Below are positions 57,331 to 64,000 of a stretch of DNA of 64,000 nt, piece by piece (the first letter of the stretch is position 1; each line of letters starts with the position of its first letter). The notes under the pieces were generated by a model. The model ran no database searches. It saw only the letters and a list, made by a program, of their open reading frames with translations, and was not told the DNA's origin. Where the stretch lies: the NCBI RefSeq assembly GCF_900496995.4, contig NC_044009.1, positions 9,270,001 to 9,334,000 on the forward strand, given 5' to 3'. This DNA is from Aquila chrysaetos chrysaetos. Its lineage: Eukaryota > Chordata > Aves > Accipitriformes > Accipitridae. The position numbers and the translations under genes were made by a program.

Positions 57331-60300
57331 CACAGCTTGGTCCAACCTGTCCCACTGCATGTCCTTAACCCCTCGGGGGATTGCATCTCAATGAGCTCAG
57401 GTTTGTCCCCCCACGCCATGCATGTAGGTTCCCCCGTGCTCCTGGAGCATGAGACCGGGTGCCATGCTGGGGATCCTCTCTGCTGTGATGCAGGACCTGG
57501 CTGTTGGCGAAACCCCCAAACCACTGCTGAAGATGTGATAAAGTGGGTCTGGGAGAGCCCCACATAGCCCTGCTCTCCTCTCCAGAGGTTTTCTGTGTTT
57601 TGCAAGAAAAAGGAAAGGCAGACCTTTTTTTTCTTCAACTACTGGCTTCTGGGAGTGACTGGGGACAAATCAGTGCCCCCCTGAATGCCTCAGTTTCCCC
57701 ACAGGGAGGAACAGACCCTGCTATGTTACATACCCTGTCCTCCCAGCCTTGCTGGAGGGGTGTGTGGGTTTCAACCCTCGTTTTGCACTACATGCCAGGA
57801 AGACAAGCCATGATCTCAGCCTATGGGAGACAAGCCCAAAGCCCCATCCTTGTCACATATGTAGCCATGTGCCTCACATGACACGAGTCAGAGGCTTACG
57901 TGAATTAATACGCAGGGCACGTAGCAGGCATACGCACCAAATGAAAACCACACAAACACCATGCAAAGCACAACGCACTTTCAGCATGCAGCGCGAGAGC
58001 AATACACGAGAAGGCTGGACTGTCGGTACCGGGATGGAAGAGTCCAGGATTGCTCTCGAAAGCCTCCTGCTGCCCTAAATCTTGCATTTACATGCAGAGG
58101 GGGGAAAAAAAAGCAAGCAAGACAGCTAGAAGCTCACAGCGCAGCAACACGCAGCTATGTGCAGCCTTGCAAGGGCTGCTACACCGCAGAAGGGTCCCTG
58201 GGGAAATGCGTGCAACACGCACGGACACATACCTGAAATACCCATCTGGTTTTTGAACGGGGATTATCTGCGAGTCTGCAGTCCTGGCTGACTCGGAAAG
58301 AGAAGGGGCTGGAGCCCTAGAGTAAGGGCTCGGAAAGCAGCTCCCCAAGGGCTGAATGCCGCTGCCCAGCGCTCCCTTCTGTTCCCATTATGTGCCAGGA
58401 GAGCTTTTGTCTGGGGATGCTGGCATGTGCAGTCACCAAGGAGACGGAACAGCAGCGGGTCAGCAGCAGCACTTCCAGACGAGTTGGGAGGGAGCCGGAC
58501 AGCCCTGCACATCCCCGAGCGAGGGGCTCCTGTCAGCAGCGCTGGGCTGGAGATGCACACCCACCGTGGACCACACAGCCTGGTGTCCTCTGCTGCGCCA
58601 GGTGACCCTGTGTCATGGATCCGGCCCTGCAGCCTGGGGATGCCCGTGAGGGCTGGGCAGAGAGTCAGGCTCTGGAAACATGAGGGGTTTGTGCAGAGTT
58701 TCGGCTCCTGGAGACCCCCCAGCTAACAGTACGAAGCACCAGCAGTGGGAAGCCTCCAGCACCCACCGAGACCTGGACTCTGCTCCTGTGACAAAACCTG
58801 AGCTTTGCCTAGGGCTAGGGTGGTCCTGCCGATGCTACTGGCTGCCTGCAGTGGAGAACGGTCCTTGGGATGCAGGGGGAGAGCATGGGCCACTCTGGGT
58901 GCAGGGCTGGGTGCCTCCTCCCCACCCTGGATGCTGGCCCTACACGTAGAAGAGCTGCCTGGAGAAAGGCAAGGATCAGCTGGCCCTTCCTAGCCCTGGA
59001 TGGTCTCCTGGGGCAGGCTGGGTGGCCGGGAGTAGGTGGTCTTCTCTCTTTCTAACATCTGTGTGGATCCACCACGACCGTTCCAACTCTGTCCCCAGGC
59101 TCAGGATGAGTCCTGGTAGTTCTGCTTCAGTCCTTCAGTCTCCACCTCCATCATACTGGTCTCTCAGGCTTGCTGAAAAGCAAGTAGCTAAAGCTATAGG
59201 CCAAACAGTGTTTCACTAACAGCATTTCATACCGATTTCGTTTTGATTCAGAGGAAGACCTGCCTTCTCACTAAGCAGAGCAAGGGGGGAAAGAAAAGCC
59301 TTTTTGAGGGAGAAACAAATGCCAGGGGAGTTTGTGAAATGCTGTAGCACACTTTTGCCTTCACAGGGCAACACGCAGCCACCAACGATTTTCCCAAAAG
59401 GCAATGGAGACAGATGCTCCTGTCATTTGCCAGGCTGGGACCTGAAGGGAGGATGCAGAGCATGAGTGAGAAGGGAAAGGTGGGCTGGGGGTTTACCCAG
59501 GAGGCTTGTCCTCCTCCTTCAGGCAGGCTTCTTCATCATTTTACAGCTCCCATCAGGGTTTTGAGTGGTTCTGTCTCCATTTTCAGCCTTTTCCCTTGCT
59601 TTCTTTCCCCCCTAGTAAAATGCATCACAGGAACATTGGATGTGTCTGAATATTGTGCATTCATGACCCCAAGGACGTCTACCAGAGCATCCCAGCACCC
59701 TGAGCCCAGGCAGACAGAAGCATCACCCATTTATTATTAATGCATTTTGGTGTTTGTGATTCTGGATTCAATGTACTTGATTTTTAAAGGCAGCTTGTGT
59801 TGTTCTGGGTTTTGCTCATATTTTCCCCTCCCAGGATTAAAATGTGGATGCTGTCAAATAACCTTTATTTCCCCAAGTTGCATTTCTTCTTAAGTGTCCA
59901 AAGTTTTTCCTTGACCCTGGCTTTGCTGCAACATTGCTCATGTTTAGGAGTGCTCAGAGGGCCTGAGGTAAACGTCACAGGAGACAGGCAGTGCCCCCCA
60001 TGTTTCCTTGTGCAATTTTCAGCTGTGGAAGTTCAACCTCCAGCCCAACAAGCCGGGTTCAGCTGCATGTGTGGCTGCTCGTGGTACGGCACAACTACTT
60101 GGCACAGCCTCTCGGCACAGTCTGTGAGATTCAGCGGGGGTTACAGCTGCTCTGACTCTGTGCAGGACCACCAAAGCACCCTTCTTCATCCTTACTTCTG
60201 GTCTCTTCGTCCCACTGTCAGTGTGGTCCTGAAGTCCTCGCACCCTGATCCATCTGCAGGTGCATCCTTCCTGCATGCCCTATTTGCCAAGTCAAGGTTA

Positions 60301-61379
60301 TCTGCTGCAGGAGATAGGCTGTGCAAAAGAGGATTTAGGCTCAGTGGTACCTTTTGGCCTGGGACAACTTCCTCCAGCTATCGACAGCTCATGGGCCAGC
60401 AATGTGGATGCTCTGGTGTGTAGCAAGTAGTCAGAAATTGCACTGAAACCGTGTAGTGGAGACATTAATGATTAACCTCTTCAGTGTGTGCTGTCTGGAG
60501 TGGATTTTCCAGTGTCTGATAAGGTATTGAAGCTCTTGCCGACACCTTTACACGGTTTGGTTAAACAGTGAGCAGCCCAGGCTGTTACTCAGTCTCAGCC
60601 CGCCCGTCACGCCCCCGCCAGGACCGTGCAAGCTCGGAAGCCACCTTAGCTGGGGCGAGATGCCCTGCAAGCATCCTTAGAGCCACATTTTGCGCTGCAC
60701 GGTCACTTTGCCTCTGGCTGCTGCAAACGTTTCACCGCTCTGCGAGACACGGTGCATGCACTACACTTGCACTGGAAAATTTCCCGGGCCTGACATATAT
60801 GTCATATAACTGCCTTTGAGCAGCTGGCAAGCAAACAAGGGGACATGTTGGAGCACAGACCAGAGTGGGAAGGGTGATAGGTATGCTTGTGCGTACTTCC
60901 ATTTCCAGCCTAGGCATATGCTTCGGGGTCCTGTTGTATGTCCTGAAAATACAAGACAAGGCACAGGGGTAAGCGCACGTTTCAGGGTGGACTGTTTGAC
61001 ATCTCTGGGCTGCTGAGGCTATTGTGCAGCTTGTTTTTGCTTCCCTCTTAACTGGGGACTGTCTGCTGCAATACAAAGGCCAAAATGCTGCAGCAGGAGA
61101 TAGCCGTGCTCGAGCCAGGAAAACCCAGCCGACATTTTCCTCCTTCCCTGGCTTTACCACTAGATGTCATAGGAAAAGCAACATTGCCGGCCCTGTTCGG
61201 CTCTCCTGGATGGGATTTTGGGGGGCTAGCATGTCCTCCTCCCACCGCAGGGGACACAGCATCTTCCAAGCCTCCGCCTCGGTGGCTTTGTCTGTCTGCA
61301 GAGCCCCTGGAAAAACCATCGCCGGGGATTCAGGGTTCAATGGACATTGAAATGCAACTGAAACCTTTTTTCCCAGCGC
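57331..61379. other. intergenic, no gene recognised
   Basis: No recognisable exon. Open frames (for example 208 codons at 59797-60423) have no family resemblance. Confidence 0.45.
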
Positions 61380-61870
61380 CTTGCTAAGCCGCCCGCTTGG
61401 ACCCTCCCAGGAGGGAGCCGCACGTCACCCTTTCTCAAAGGGGCAACGCTGTCACGCCGGGACCTGCGGCACCTACAGCAATATGGTCCCCTCAAACAAG
61501 TCGGACAAACAAGGCCTTTATAGGCACTTTCTTTTCTTCTGGAGTGCAAGAGAGAGAAGCCGGGGGAGAACTTGGGGGCGTCCCACTGCAGCAGAGTAGC
61601 ACACAAAGGCTCGTAATGAAAGGGGCGCCAGCAAATCCTCTTAGGGGCTTCGCTGTGTGCACATTCATATCCCGGCCCCATCTGCCGGGGGGGATCCCCA
61701 GGAACGAGGGGGGGGGAGAGGGGCTCTCCCTGCCCTGTGCCGCCAAAGCAAGCAAAGCGCATTCAGGGAGTGAGAAAGGGATGAAAAGGAAGAAAGGCCA
61801 TGCCACGCCGGTGCAGAGCCCGGCGGTAAATGCAGCGGTGCCGGCGCTGCGGGGAGGGGGTCTTGCTTAT
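61380..61870. promoter_or_regulatory. CpG-rich patch with G-runs
   Basis: CpG is enriched in words such as taagccgcccgcttgg, gtcacgccgggacctgcggc, cacgccggtgcagagcccgg and ggtgccggcgctgcgg, with G-runs near 61686 and 61710. This is the strongest candidate in the right flank for an upstream promoter or regulatory island, possibly for the next gene. No coding exon was recognised. Confidence 0.4.
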
Positions 61871-64000
61871 GCGGGGGAGGGGAAGGCGGCTTTGATGGGG
61901 CTGTGTCAGTGCTGGTCCCCCCCTTGGCCCCCAGGGATGAGACGGGAGTGGGGAGGGGGAGTCTTCCCAGGGGAGTGAGGTGGGCAGGCCGAGAGCCTGG
62001 TGCCTCTGGGCGTAAGAGTGATGCTGGCTCCCTGGGCACAGAGTAAGACCCTCCATGGGTTTAATGGTGCCTTGACTGGTGGGGAGCTGGTGGGAACTGA
62101 TGGGACTGCAGGAGGGTGGAGGTGACCTGGCTCACTGGGGAGCCAATGTGCTCATGATGGTGCTCAGTCCCATGCAAGCTGAGCAATGCTGGGGCATTGT
62201 AGCCCTGCTGCACAGCTCCTGGGGCATTAGGGAGCCTTGTGGGGCTCTGGATGGGCTCTCAGGTGTCCAGCATCACACAGCCCTCAGAAGCCAGAGTAAT
62301 GGCACATTTCACGCGGATGAGGTCAGAAGGATGGTATCCTATCTACCATCTTACTCTCGGAGTCCAAGCAGTTGCCTGATGCTTTTTCGAAGCCAGCAGT
62401 TGTCAGGACCAGAGGAACCGTGCGTGGGCCCACAGCAGATGGTGGGCAGCAGCTTCCAGAGCCTGGAGCCAGGCACCCAGGCAGGGGAAGGAAATCCCCG
62501 TGTCTGTCAAGCCAGCACTTTTAGTTCACTGGGGCTTTCAGCTCCTATGGAGACGGAGTAAAGCTAACAGGACTTGAGTTTCTCACCAAGACAGGGGAAA
62601 GCCAGGGATACTTTTAGTCCTATCTGGAGAAACCATCTGTCCCTCCCTAGAAGCAGATGATGAAGGTGACTCAGTAAATAACACATGTTGATACCCACTT
62701 CTAGGTGCCGTCTCCCACAGGTTTGCACTCATTGGACCTCTTCTTTTTCCTGTCTGTCCTGCAGCCTCAACTCTCTTTGCATTGTGCATCGATGAGTACA
62801 AGAATGTGTCTAAACTGAGTCAGTCTACGCCAGGGATTTGCTCTCTGCTTCCCCAGTCTCAGGGCAGCCACTCTGCAGCGCTCGGACTTGGGTGAGCAAA
62901 TCATGAAGGTTAGGCCAACGCGAGTGCTTTTGGAAAGCACAACAGGGAATGAAGCCCAAGCAACCTAAGCCCAGCCTGTCTTCTGCCTCTCATGGGGAGG
63001 ACTGATGTATTTGTCTAGTGATGCCAGTGACTTGCACATACTGCAGCAGTATGCAGAGAGTGGGGAAGACATGATGTTCTCTCTCATATGGGCTGAGGAT
63101 TTAATTACTGCAGCTAAAGCAGCTTGTGTCTCTTTCTAGCCTGGCACCAGTCCAGTCCAGGGAGTGGTCCTTCCTCTCTGGTGGCCTGGAGCCAGTGCTC
63201 CAGGAGCCCTTCCAATTCTGCTGTGATGTGGTTGGGTCATGCACTGGGAGAACATCTCTTTCCTGCAGCTGGGTGGGGAAGTCAGGGAAGGAGAAGCAAA
63301 GAGGATCAGGGTGCCCCAGGCTGCATTAGGTCTCTTTGGGAGGCACTGGAACAGAAACACATGAGCAGGAGTGGGGCTAATGTTGGGATGTGGCTGCTTT
63401 GGCAGTCCCATCAGGGTCCCTGAGGCTTTCAAGCATGTGGCTGAGGAAGACGTGCAGGGATTGAAGCGGTGGCAGCTACTTCCAACCCGGGGAGGTCCAA
63501 AGCACTGTGATCAGAGGTGGATAGCAACAGGTATATCCATTATTTGGAGGATGCTGTTCTCTACTGCATGCAGAAATGACTCATGAGCAGGTCGGGTAAC
63601 TCCTGGTGCCAAGCTGGTGATGAAGGTCAGACAGTCTGTGCGTGGCTCTCCAGGGTGAGACAGTGTGAGACACAAACAGCGACAGACTGAAAGAGATAAG
63701 GAAGGTGAAGGATAAACAGCCTCTCTGGAGGGCACCACAGGCCACCCACACCAGTCTGCTGAGTGATGCTGATGAGAAAGGCTGCACAACACGTAACCTG
63801 AGCTTGTAGTGTCATTTCTCAGACCCTGGGGACTGCCTATGTATACATCCAGCTAGCCAGCTAGTTCACCAGCACAGCCTGGTCCATTCAAATTGTGGAA
63901 GGAAAGGTCTGTGAGAAGGGCTCAAGGGTAGACTCAATTGAGCTGCTGAACATGACCATCAGATAACTTTGAGCTGTGGCTGGCCTGGATGCATTTCAAA
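61871..64000. other. intergenic, no gene recognised
   Basis: No recognisable exon, repeat or RNA gene to the end of the window. Confidence 0.45.

Noticed and set aside
52000-64000. EPHB2 first exon expected from human gene order
   Set aside because: No Eph signal peptide or ephrin-binding domain sequence recognised; only CpG-rich patches.
1-64000. CRISPR arrays, tRNA and rRNA genes
   Set aside because: No regularly spaced identical repeats with unique spacers, and no tRNA-like B-box with paired arms, noticed on reading both strands.

Overview
This 64 kb window comes from a bird nuclear genome, probably a member of Neoaves. The evidence is several CR1 LINE copies, one with the typical avian 3' end, a solo LTR of a type I know from neoavian genomes, and very compact introns. 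The species assignment is inference. The only protein-coding genes I can support are the three complement C1q subunit genes, all on the + strand in the order C1QA, C1QC, C1QB (about 41.8-51.1 kb). This is the same order and orientation as on human 1p36, where EPHA8 and EPHB2 flank the trio. No exon of either Eph receptor is visible here.

Layout. 1-41.7 kb is intergenic: a (GGGAA)n microsatellite, poly-C, CR1 pieces of very different ages (about 3.4, 9.0, 20.7-22.3, 24.8-25.3, 28.3-29.1 and 36.8-37.1 kb), one solo LTR (27.7-28.3 kb), and AT-rich blocks that look like candidate conserved regulatory elements. 41.7-51.1 kb is the C1q cluster. 51.1-64 kb is again intergenic: a G-rich run, an internal CR1 fragment, a degenerate minisatellite open in all forward frames, and two CpG-rich patches.

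The C1q genes. Each has a probable non-coding first exon with a good splice donor, then two coding exons joined by a phase-1 intron inside a glycine codon of the collagen stem. A signal peptide, an inter-chain cysteine, a Gly-X-Y stem and a C-terminal globular gC1q domain follow. The three chains would assemble as A-B and C-C disulfide-linked units into the hexameric C1q that recognises antibody and carries C1r/C1s. IRF- and PU.1-type sites near the presumed first exons fit macrophage expression.

Most notable. Against the human chains, recalled from memory and aligned by eye without gaps in the stem, all three collagen stems here have lost extra glycines around the bend. The A chain has Asp where human LysA59 contacts C1r/C1s. 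The A-chain N-glycan sequon is absent while the C chain has two. No CRISPR, tRNA, rRNA or wholly new system was recognised.
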